Below, piece after piece: positions 1-5,716 of a stretch of DNA of 8,540 nucleotides. The DNA is taken from the NCBI GenBank assembly GCA_030592225.1, contig JAUVJT010000088.1, positions 1 through 8,540 on the forward strand, written 5' to 3'. The notes beneath the pieces are model-generated. The model worked only from the letters and a program-made list of their open reading frames with translations. It had not been told where the DNA came from and did no database searches. The translations under genes were made by a program, and so were the position numbers. This stretch comes from Candidatus Stahliibacteriota bacterium (GTDB taxonomy: Bacteria > Hydrothermota > Tepidihabitantia > B3-TA06). How positions within the stretch are numbered: the first letter of the stretch is position 1; the number at the start of each line of letters is the position of its first letter.

Positions 1-914
1 CTGATTTCAACCTTAACGTCTATGAACGCGCAGCGCATCTTGCCAAGGCTGACTTGCTGTCCAACCTGGTGCGTGAGAAGGAGTTTACATCTCTTCAGGG
101 CATAGCAGGTGCAATCTACGCCGAACGCCTGAACGAGTCCCCTGCGGTCTGCGTGCCTATCCGGGAGCAGTACACCGATACGCCCTCCTCGGCAGACTCG
201 GCAGCGCTGGCAATCGCAGACAGGATTCTGACTATCTGCGCTACCTTTGCAACAGGTAAACCGCCCAGGGGTTCGTCTGATCCGTTTGCCCTGCGCCGCC
301 AGGCAGGGGCGATCTTCAAGATTCTGACCGATCACAAGATTCACCTCGACCTCCCGGCAGTCATCAAGTTTCCCCTTAAACTCATCGGCAAGGAAGAAAA
401 ACAAAAAGGCCAAATTGCCGCATTCCTGCGCGACCGTCTTGAACTTTTCTGCAAAAATCAAGGCTTTGCCTACGACTGGGTAAACGCGGTGCTGGCCGTT
501 GCCGCACACGACCCATACGATGCATATCTCAGACTTTCCGCTTTCGGCGAACTGGACAAAGGAGAAGAGTTCAGGCTGGTGGCGGTAAGTCAGAAACGCG
601 TCGCAAACATCACCACCCGTAACACACACTCCTCACCCCCAGATACGTCTTTATTTGAGCAAAAGGAAGAGAAGGAGCTGTGGAAACTAGCTGAGGGTAT
701 CAGACCCAAGGTAGAATCCGCGGTAGCGGCGAGGGATTACAAGAAAGCACTCGAACTTCTTCTCTTAATCCGACCGGCTATTGATAGCTTCTTCGATGAG
801 GTGTTCGTGATGGTAGAAGACGAGAAAATAAAAACCAATCGCCTTTTCCTGCTCAACTCAGTCAAGCAGGAGTTCCTCAAGGTCGCTGATTTCTCGCAGA
901 TTGTCGTCGAGTAA
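1..914 (+). CDS. glyS: Glycyl-tRNA synthetase beta subunit, C-terminal part (5' end outside window)
   Basis: The reading frame is already open at base 3 and runs to the TAA at 912-914, giving about 303 codons of a protein that is usually near 690 residues, so only the C-terminal part is visible. The beta subunit joins the catalytic alpha subunit in an alpha2beta2 cytoplasmic enzyme that charges tRNA-Gly. Recognisable family stretches are ERAAHLAKADL followed by LQGIAG near the left edge, GSSDPFALRRQAGAI around 265-315, and a DALR-type anticodon-binding end (about 670-905). That end contains IRPAIDSFFDEVFVMVED, then NRLFLL, and closes with VADFSQIV. An internal TTG at 54 is not a real start, because family homology continues upstream of it. 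The partner glyQ is expected upstream but cannot be seen. A terminator hairpin lies 46 bases after the stop. Identification is firm; only the 5' boundary is unknown. Confidence 0.94.
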   Translation, partial: DFNLNVYERAAHLAKADLLSNLVREKEFTSLQGIAGAIYAERLNESPAVCVPIREQYTDTPSSADSAALAIADRILTICATFATGKPPRGSSDPFALRRQAGAIFKILTDHKIHLDLPAVIKFPLKLIGKEEKQKGQIAAFLRDRLELFCKNQGFAYDWVNAVLAVAAHDPYDAYLRLSAFGELDKGEEFRLVAVSQKRVANITTRNTHSSPPDTSLFEQKEEKELWKLAEGIRPKVESAVAARDYKKALELLLLIRPAIDSFFDEVFVMVEDEKIKTNRLFLLNSVKQEFLKVADFSQIVVE

Positions 915-957
915 TTCAATACCAGGATTTTTTGAGCGGCACTCACAATTGAGCGTC

Positions 958-994
958 AAAAAAAGAAAAGAGGCCTACAGGCCTCTTCTCTTTT
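958..994. terminator. Bidirectional rho-independent terminator between convergent genes
   Basis: A 15-base arm at 961-975 pairs with 980-994 around the loop TACA, with one mismatch; the core is AGAGGCC/GGCCTCT. On the minus strand the hairpin is followed by seven T (A958-964 on +), which suits the TolB-like gene. On the plus strand the arm ends in TTTT, which suits glyS. Its position between two converging stops supports use from both sides. Confidence 0.88.
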
Positions 995-1000
995 AATAGC

Positions 1001-1025
1001 AGGACGCAACCCCTCCGGGCGTCCT
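1001..1025 (-). other. Short hairpin just after the TolB-like gene stop
   Basis: AGGACGC (1001-1007) pairs perfectly with GCGTCCT (1019-1025) across an 11-base loop. It lies 10 bases beyond the minus-strand stop at 1036 and before the main terminator at 958-994. No T-run follows it, so it is more likely a 3' mRNA-stabilising or accessory hairpin than a terminator itself. Confidence 0.45.
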
Positions 1026-1035
1026 TAACTAAGAA

Positions 1036-1986
1036 TTATTGTATCGGTTTCCAGACTGGATTGCGATTGTAGTAGATGTTCTTGATCAGGCGATAGCGTT
1101 CCTTGGGGTCGGTGGTGCTGCGGATGCCCAGATACATCCAGTTCCAGTCCTTTTCCTTATACTGGTAGGCTATCCACTTGTTATCTGGAGAAATAGAAGG
1201 ATTGCCCACCGACCATTTCTTATGCTGAACCAGGGGTGTGGGTTTGGCCTGTGTCGTAACGTCAACCATGTAGATGTTGTAAGACCTCTCGCCGGCGATG
1301 TTCACGGTATCGTCGCGATCGGTGGAGAATGCAAGGAACTTGGAGTCGGATGTCCATACAGGGTTGATATCCTCGCCGGGATCATAGGTTATCCGGGTGG
1401 AGGTGTTGGCTGCCAGATCAAGAACGAACAATTCAGACTGACCCATCACGTACCTGGAGTAGGCAATCATCTTGCCGTCCGGCGACCAATCCAGAGCCAC
1501 CTCATCCTCAGGGGTGTCGGTTATACGTTTCGTTTTGCGGGTGGCGATGTCCATGATAAAGATATCCTTCTGCGGCATTCCTTTCTTGGTGGCTACCGCC
1601 GAAGAGAAGGCTATCATCCTGCCGTCCCAGCGCAGGGCGGGATAAAAGTCGTCGTAGTCGTTTTCGGTCAGGCGAATCTCGCCGGTTCCGTCTGGATTAA
1701 TCATGTATATCTCGTAATTGCCGTCGCGGGTGCTGGCAAAGGCAATCGGGCCTGCCGGACACCAGTCAAGCCACACGTTTTCTACATTTGTTCCTTCGGT
1801 ATGGGTAAGCTGACGAACCTCCATTGAAGGCAGGCTCATCACGTAGACGTCAAACGCCCCGTCTTCCTCCATAGAGCTTATGAATGCAATCTCGCCGGTC
1901 AGGTTTTCAGGGAGCTTTTTTTCGCACCCGGCAAATATCAAGACGGCCGCAATTGCGGCAATCGATAGTAAAAGGATTCGCTTCAT
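1036..1986 (-). CDS. TolB-like (PD40/WD40-like) beta-propeller lipoprotein
   Basis: The protein has about 316 residues. The N-terminus MKRILLL followed by a hydrophobic stretch and LIFAGC is a type II signal peptide, with Cys21 as the lipidation site. The rest repeats the PD40 pattern typical of TolB-type propellers: IAFxSxxDGxxxIYxM...LT is seen as IAFASTRDGNYEIYMIN, then DWSPDGKMIAYS, WTSDSKFLAFSTDRD and ISPDNKWIAYQ. At least five blades are readable. I chose the ATG at 1986 over the one at 1998 because a GGAGG lies five bases upstream of 1986, while the first ATG overlaps that site and has none. It lacks the N-terminal domain of true TolB and is lipid-anchored, so I do not name it tolB. 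It is probably a periplasm-facing, protein-binding envelope lipoprotein; the partner is unknown. It has its own promoter (2012-2039) and a terminator (958-994). Confidence 0.87.
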   Translation of the reverse strand: MKRILLLSIAAIAAVLIFAGCEKKLPENLTGEIAFISSMEEDGAFDVYVMSLPSMEVRQLTHTEGTNVENVWLDWCPAGPIAFASTRDGNYEIYMINPDGTGEIRLTENDYDDFYPALRWDGRMIAFSSAVATKKGMPQKDIFIMDIATRKTKRITDTPEDEVALDWSPDGKMIAYSRYVMGQSELFVLDLAANTSTRITYDPGEDINPVWTSDSKFLAFSTDRDDTVNIAGERSYNIYMVDVTTQAKPTPLVQHKKWSVGNPSISPDNKWIAYQYKEKDWNWMYLGIRSTTDPKERYRLIKNIYYNRNPVWKPIQ

Positions 1987-2011
1987 GCAGGCCTCCATTG
2001 CTGTTTAGACT

Positions 2012-2039
2012 AATATAAGCTTAGTCGCGGATTTGTCAA
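2012..2039 (-). promoter_or_regulatory. Housekeeping-type promoter for the TolB-like lipoprotein gene
   Basis: On the minus strand a perfect -35 TTGACA (2039-2034) is separated by 16 bases from the -10 TATATT (2017-2012). The predicted start of transcription near 2005 leaves a leader of about 20 bases containing the GGAGG ribosome-binding site. The match is read directly; activity is inferred. Confidence 0.75.
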
Positions 2040-2074
2040 GACCTATTGGCCTACCTCAGGTAAACCAATTTCGC

Positions 2075-2098
2075 AGAAATGCATCCGAATGCATTTCT
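2075..2098. repeat. Perfect 10-bp inverted repeat between the two minus-strand genes
   Basis: AGAAATGCAT (2075-2084) and ATGCATTTCT (2089-2098) are exact reverse complements around a CCGA loop. The element sits 17 bases past the stop of the folate gene and about 35 bases upstream of the -35 box of the TolB-like gene. Neither strand shows a T-run after it, so a rho-independent terminator is not well supported. An operator or an mRNA 3'-end hairpin are alternatives. Confidence 0.6.
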
Positions 2099-2114
2099 TC
2101 ACCCTCGTATTTTG

Positions 2115-3809
2115 TTAAAAACCAAGCTCTTTTTTAAGCACTTCGTGTACAACGGCAGTCACCTCGTCAACCATTCCATTGACCTCGGCAAGCAGCCTGG
2201 TTGACTCATTCAGCAGAGCCTCGGCTTTTTTCTTATCGGCCAACCCGGGCACGTTTATCATCACGTTGTCATGCGCGCCTTCGGCTGCCGCACGCGCCTG
2301 GGCCGCTGCAGTGGATACGTCGGAGATGGAATTCTTATTGCCCTTCCCGGCAGTTACCTTAGCGATCTCCAGCACCTTGACCATGTTGCGGACGACAGAC
2401 AAAGGAACCTCGATTGCATCGAGTGTTGCTTTCTCTAACGCTTTGGCCCGCGCCGCCTTCTGCTCGTCGGTCTTGCGCTTCATCCGACCGGCGGCCATCA
2501 TGTCGTTGAACGCATCGGTGTCGCGGTCTATGCCGGCGTTGAGTTCGTCCTTGAGCTTCTGCGCTTCGATTGCAACGCGCTCCATGTCATCCCAGTAATC
2601 CTCGTAATCCTTCTTGCCGTGAGTGAGGCTGGCCACCATCGAAACCAGCGCAGCTGCCTGCGCACCCGACACAGCCGCAGCCGAGCCGCCGCCCGGAGCA
2701 GGGGAGTCGGTGGAAAGCTCATCAAAATAGTCTTTGAGCTTCATGCCCTCGAGCCAGCCTTCTTTGGCTACGAACGACTCAACAATCTTCTCTTCAGCCT
2801 TGAACGGGTACAAATCATCCAGACCCAGCGAAAGCACCGCGATGTGAATGAGTTCCGAGTCGGGCACCCCGGTGGATTTACCCATCTTGTTTAAATAGTA
2901 GCGACCTCCATCTAGCAAGGCCTGCTTTGGAATCAGTCCAACCAGTTCCGAACCTGTCACCCTCACACCACGCCGCTCGGCTTGCTTGATGCACTCGTCG
3001 AATACCTTGTGGATGGGCGTAATCTTATAATTTGTGAAGTTGATCGAGATCTGCGCTCTGCCGTACTCGTCAATAACCCAGCCCACCGCCTTTACGTGGG
3101 TAAAAATCCCCGGCTTTTTTACGGCCTTGCCCGCCTCGTCGCGGACAATGTTGCCCTTCTCATCCCTTTTCGCTCTCCCCTTCTCACGGATGTCGAGTGC
3201 GATATCCTGGGCTATCTTGCGGTCCCTGGTGCTGAGGTTGATGTTGTAAGCGACCAGGAATTCCCTTGCACCAACCGCGGTTGCCCCTGCAGTGGGGTTG
3301 AATTTCGCAGGACCGAAATCAGGCTTCCACGCTTGCGCGTCGCCACCATCTGCGAACCTGTCGGCCAGTCCCTCGTACTCACCCTTGCGTGCGTTGGCCA
3401 GATTGCGCCAGTCTTCTCTTGAAGCCGCCTCTTCATAAAGATACACCGGAATCCCCAACTCCTCGCCTATCCGCTTGCCAACCTTACGGGCTATCTCGGC
3501 GCACTCCTCCATGCTTACACCACTCACCGGCACGAACGGGCACACGTCGGTGGCGCCCATGCGGGCGTGCGCGCCCTTGTGGGTGCGCATGTCAAGGATT
3601 TCGGCAGCCCGTTTGACCACCTGAAACGCGGCCTCGGCCACGCCGTCGGGGTCGCCGATAAACGTGATTACGGTGCGATTGGTGGCATCGCCCGGGTCAA
3701 CGTCCAGAAGCTTGACTCCCTCAACTTTTTGGATTACGGAAGTTACCGCGTCAATCTTGGCCTTGTCCCTGCCCTCGCTGATGTTGGGTACACACTCGAC
3801 AATCTTCAT
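2115..3809 (-). CDS. ftcD: Bifunctional glutamate formimidoyltransferase / formimidoyl-THF cyclodeaminase
   Basis: The protein has 564 residues, close to fused FTCD enzymes (human about 541). The N-terminal transferase opens with VPNISEGRD (residues 7-15). It carries HKGAHARMGATDVCPFVPV (77-95), in which His81 aligns with the catalytic His reported for the mammalian enzyme. The second subdomain has NPTAGATAVGAREFLV (171-186). The C-terminal cyclodeaminase (about 355-564) has the signature SPAPGGGSAAA (369-379), then DTDAFN, GNKNSISDV and a final four-helix-type segment. The enzyme moves the formimino group from N-formimino-L-glutamate to tetrahydrofolate, then releases ammonia to give 5,10-methenyl-THF, in the cytoplasm. 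The start at 3809 is set by AAGGAGG five bases upstream; the open frame further upstream is repeat sequence, not protein. No hut genes are adjacent. It has its own promoter at 3838-3865. Confidence 0.95.
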   Translation of the reverse strand: MKIVECVPNISEGRDKAKIDAVTSVIQKVEGVKLLDVDPGDATNRTVITFIGDPDGVAEAAFQVVKRAAEILDMRTHKGAHARMGATDVCPFVPVSGVSMEECAEIARKVGKRIGEELGIPVYLYEEAASREDWRNLANARKGEYEGLADRFADGGDAQAWKPDFGPAKFNPTAGATAVGAREFLVAYNINLSTRDRKIAQDIALDIREKGRAKRDEKGNIVRDEAGKAVKKPGIFTHVKAVGWVIDEYGRAQISINFTNYKITPIHKVFDECIKQAERRGVRVTGSELVGLIPKQALLDGGRYYLNKMGKSTGVPDSELIHIAVLSLGLDDLYPFKAEEKIVESFVAKEGWLEGMKLKDYFDELSTDSPAPGGGSAAAVSGAQAAALVSMVASLTHGKKDYEDYWDDMERVAIEAQKLKDELNAGIDRDTDAFNDMMAAGRMKRKTDEQKAARAKALEKATLDAIEVPLSVVRNMVKVLEIAKVTAGKGNKNSISDVSTAAAQARAAAEGAHDNVMINVPGLADKKKAEALLNESTRLLAEVNGMVDEVTAVVHEVLKKELGF

Positions 3810-3837
3810 GCAAGCCTCCTTGGGGATTGTAGGTTTG

Positions 3838-3865
3838 ATTCTACTGAGGTGATTTGATAAGTCAA
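3838..3865 (-). promoter_or_regulatory. Housekeeping-type promoter for the formimidoyltransferase-cyclodeaminase gene
   Basis: On the minus strand TTGACT (3865-3860) and TAGAAT (3843-3838) are spaced by 16 bases, the same spacing as the promoter at 2012-2039. The predicted leader is about 20 bases and contains AAGGAGG. The open frame upstream of 3809 would overlap this promoter, which supports the shorter protein start. Confidence 0.72.
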
Positions 3866-3877
3866 GGAAAAAAAGTT

Positions 3878-3977
3878 CCCTCCCCCTCTGGGGGAGGGTT
3901 AGGGTGAGGGGAAATATGCGGAATGCCCTCACCCCTTCCCTCTACCAGACGGTGGCACACGTCCCGGTGGGAGAGGG
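3878..3977. repeat. GC-rich palindromic dispersed-type repeat
   Basis: Three nested or adjacent inverted repeats are packed here. CCCTCCCCC (3878-3886) pairs with GGGGGAGGG (3890-3898) around TCT. GGGTGAGGG (3902-3910) pairs with CCCTCACCC (3926-3934). CCCTCT (3938-3943) pairs with AGAGGG (3972-3977), with an ACC/GGT extension. Read on the minus strand, part of it translates as PLTLTLPQRGRE, a phrase I recognise as a false N-terminal extension from dispersed CCCTCACCC-type intergenic repeats in many draft genomes. It lies between two divergent genes. Copy number elsewhere in the genome cannot be seen from here. Confidence 0.65.
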
Positions 3978-4058
3978 TGAAGCTTAATTACACAGAAGTA
4001 TAACTTGCGAAATCAGCCCGATTTCCAAGTCCCGAACCTGCGCCACATACCTCACGCC

Positions 4059-4087
4059 TTGAAGTGGCACGCTTCGTGCTGTATAAT
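4059..4087 (+). promoter_or_regulatory. Sigma-70-type promoter for the propeller/sorting-tail gene
   Basis: TTGAAG (4059-4064) and a perfect TATAAT (4082-4087) are separated by the ideal 17 bases. Transcription would begin near 4094, about 30 bases before the GTG start. An inverted repeat GCACG-CTT-CGTGC (4067-4079) sits in the spacer and could be an operator, but the same bases also match a sigma-54 element, listed separately. Confidence 0.7.
4065..4080 (+). promoter_or_regulatory. Sigma-54 (RpoN)-type -24/-12 element
   Basis: TGGCACG (4065-4071), four bases CTTC, then GTGCT (4076-4080) matches the established consensus TGGCACG-N4-TTGCW at every fixed position except the first T of TTGC. 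The invariant GG (4066-4067) and GC (4078-4079) pairs have the correct 12-base offset. It would start transcription near 4091. It lies wholly in the spacer of the sigma-70-type promoter, so one may be coincidental. Whether this genome encodes RpoN cannot be seen here. Confidence 0.5.
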
Positions 4088-4123
4088 CTAACGTAATCTA
4101 GTTAACATAATGAGGAGGAAATC

Positions 4124-5542
4124 GTGAAGAAGTTTGTTTTAGTCCTGTTAATCCTTGCTTTAATTCCAACCCTTACCCACGCCGGGTGGTGGAGAACGTA
4201 TGGGGGGAATAGAGGGGATGGCGGTACTCATGTTGAACAGACGGATGATGGTGGATACATTACAGTTGGATATAGAGGTTTCATAAGTGATGGATGGGGG
4301 AACGATTCGAGTAATATCTGGTTGCTTAAAACAGACTCAAATGGAGATACCACTTGGACGCAAACTTATGGAGGTGAAAGCATAGACTTAGGTAGTTGTG
4401 TCCAGCAAACTTCGGACGGAGGCTACATTGTTTTAGGTACGACATATTCTTTCGGTAACGGAGCATGTGATATTTGGTTACTTAAGACTAATGAAAACGG
4501 CGATACAGTATGGACTCGAACATACGGCGGAGAAAAGGGAGATGCAGGCGAGTTCGTGCAACAAACTTTAGATGGAGGATACATTATTTCGGGACGCACT
4601 GCCTCCTATGGAGCTGGAGAATGTGATATTTGGTTAATTAAAACTGATGCAGAAGGTGAAATAACGTGGGACCAAATCTACGGGGGTACTGATTACGAAA
4701 CCAGCAACTACGTTACGCAAACTCCTGACGGAGGGTACTCAATTATTGGGAATACCAAATCTTTCGATTCTGGATATTATGACATCTGGCTTTTAAAAAC
4801 CGATTCATTGGGAGATACAGTCTGGACACGCACTTACTGGAAAGAACTAAGTGATTGTAGCAATTATGGACACCAAACGTCGGATGGCGGTTACATAATT
4901 ATTGGTTCGATTACATCAATTGAAGGTCCTGGGGACTTTGATGTGTTTCTGTTCAAGACCAACGAAAATGGTGATTCTGTGTGGGTACGTAGATACATCT
5001 CAGAAATGGACGCTCACTGCATTCAAGAAACACATGATGGTGGGTACATTTTTGTTATGAACCGCTGGGGTTCATACGGTGGGGATTATATTTGTTTAAT
5101 AAAGACAGACGAGAACGGTAATGAATCATGGGAACAGCAATTTAGAAGAGAAGCAAACGATCGTGGTTATTGTATTCAGCAGACTTTAGATAGAGGTTAC
5201 GTTATAACTGGAAGAACTGAATCCTTTGTACTTGGAAGTAAAGACCTCATTCTCGTCAAAACCGACTCCCTTGGTAACCTTGCTATCGAGGAACCCCCAA
5301 CACCCGCAACCCAACCTGATTGGCACATAACCACCCCCATCGGCCGCACCATCACCTTGCGTGCGCCGGAGGGGACGGGGACAATAGACCTTGCCGTGTT
5401 CGACGCCTCGGGTAGACAGGTTGACGAAATCCGCCTGGCGTCAGGAAACCTGATCTGGGGTCAGGGGCAACCAACTGGGGTGTATTTTATTCGGGAGGTT
5501 TCGGGCAGTTCAACCACCAACAAGGTAGTTTTGGTGAGATAA
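4124..5542 (+). CDS. Exported seven-repeat propeller protein with type IX secretion-like C-terminal tail
   Basis: The 472-residue protein starts at GTG, six bases after GAGGAGG. Residues 1-20 are a Sec signal peptide with likely cleavage after THA. Seven repeats of about 50 residues follow (roughly 23-78, 79-130, 131-182, 183-234, 235-287, 288-336, 337-385). Each is built on the pattern TYGG...VQQTxDGGYIIxG...DIWLLKTDxNGDTVW; units 5-7 are more degenerate. Seven blades suggest a closed beta-propeller. Every unit has an acidic DxxGD-like loop that might bind a metal, which is inference. After a Pro-rich linker (386-400) comes a C-terminal domain with FDASGRQV, TGVYFIR and VVLVR, typical of type IX secretion (Por) sorting tails. 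It is probably secreted or surface-anchored; its ligand is unknown. The repeat part is AT-rich while the tail is GC-rich, which suggests a mosaic origin. Confidence 0.9.
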   Translation: MKKFVLVLLILALIPTLTHAGWWRTYGGNRGDGGTHVEQTDDGGYITVGYRGFISDGWGNDSSNIWLLKTDSNGDTTWTQTYGGESIDLGSCVQQTSDGGYIVLGTTYSFGNGACDIWLLKTNENGDTVWTRTYGGEKGDAGEFVQQTLDGGYIISGRTASYGAGECDIWLIKTDAEGEITWDQIYGGTDYETSNYVTQTPDGGYSIIGNTKSFDSGYYDIWLLKTDSLGDTVWTRTYWKELSDCSNYGHQTSDGGYIIIGSITSIEGPGDFDVFLFKTNENGDSVWVRRYISEMDAHCIQETHDGGYIFVMNRWGSYGGDYICLIKTDENGNESWEQQFRREANDRGYCIQQTLDRGYVITGRTESFVLGSKDLILVKTDSLGNLAIEEPPTPATQPDWHITTPIGRTITLRAPEGTGTIDLAVFDASGRQVDEIRLASGNLIWGQGQPTGVYFIREVSGSSTTNKVVLVR

Positions 5543-5543
5543 G

Positions 5544-5571
5544 AAATTTAAAATTTGCAATTTGAAGTTTG
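5544..5571. repeat. Degenerate AATTTGCAATTTG-type intergenic repeat remnant
   Basis: Immediately after the stop codon the sequence alternates AAATTT, AAAATTTGC, AATTTGAAG and TTTG. On the minus strand it reads KLQIANFKF, the spurious peptide that AATTTGCAATTT repeats often give in draft genomes. It is short and degraded, with no coding evidence. The family assignment rests on recognition only. Confidence 0.4.
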
Positions 5572-5601
5572 ATATTACGACGAAGTTGCAACTCTGTCCA
5601 C

Positions 5602-5645
5602 CTTCTGACTAACTTCTGACCAACTTCTGGGTAGCTTTTGTCCAC
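5602..5645 (+). repeat. Four degenerate 11-bp direct repeats upstream of the sigma operon
   Basis: Units run CTTCTGACTAA (5602-5612), CTTCTGACCAA (5613-5623), CTTCTGGGTAG (5624-5634) and CTTTTGTCCAC (5635-5645). The 11-base period is near one helical turn, and the last unit ends 34 bases before the -35 box of the sigma-operon promoter. This fits a phased activator-binding array, but a decayed simple repeat is equally possible. Confidence 0.5.
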
Positions 5646-5679
5646 CTTTTTTGCGAAGAAAAATAGGAGCAAAAAGGCC

Positions 5680-5707
5680 TTGACTTAGGCAAAATCGCAC
5701 TTACAAT
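5680..5707 (+). promoter_or_regulatory. Promoter of the ECF sigma operon
   Basis: TTGACT (5680-5685) and TACAAT (5702-5707) have 16-base spacing, like the other housekeeping-type promoters in this window. The -10 box ends nine bases before the ATG at 5717, so transcription would start at about 5713-5716 and leave essentially no leader. It does not resemble an ECF-type AAC...CGT autoregulatory promoter. Confidence 0.68.
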
Positions 5708-5716
5708 AATATCGTC

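Larger units (their letters stand above)
3810..4123. other. Divergent intergenic region (314 bases)
   Basis: The gap separates the minus-strand folate gene from the plus-strand propeller gene. It contains the folate-gene promoter (3838-3865), the GC-rich palindromic repeat (3878-3977), a small hairpin GAAATC/GATTTC (4009-4014 with 4020-4025), and the overlapping sigma-70-type and sigma-54-type promoter elements at 4059-4087. I see no small gene with a ribosome-binding site in it. Confidence 0.7.

Noticed and set aside
1039..1827. 262-codon open frame opposite the TolB-like gene
   Set aside because: It is fully antisense to a well-supported propeller gene, has no ribosome-binding site and its translation shows no recognisable domain; it is a composition-driven shadow.
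2075..2098. Rho-independent terminator for the folate gene
   Set aside because: The stem is perfect but AT-rich and no run of T follows it on the minus strand, so it is listed only as an inverted repeat.
3810..3932. 41-residue N-terminal extension of the formimidoyltransferase-cyclodeaminase frame
   Set aside because: It crosses the gene's own promoter and the palindromic repeat, reads as the common false peptide PLTLTLPQRGRE, and the family start VPNISEGRD with a strong ribosome-binding site lies at 3809.
4124..5400. The seven protein repeats as DNA-level tandem repeats or a phase-variation array
   Set aside because: The units share amino-acid motifs but diverge strongly in nucleotide sequence, and no recent identical copies were seen, so recombination-driven repeat number change is not supported.
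5645..5677. CCTTTTTTGC / GCAAAAAGG pairing as a terminator for the propeller gene
   Set aside because: The arms are A/T homopolymers with a bulge and a 14-base loop, and no T-run follows; it is too weak to call.
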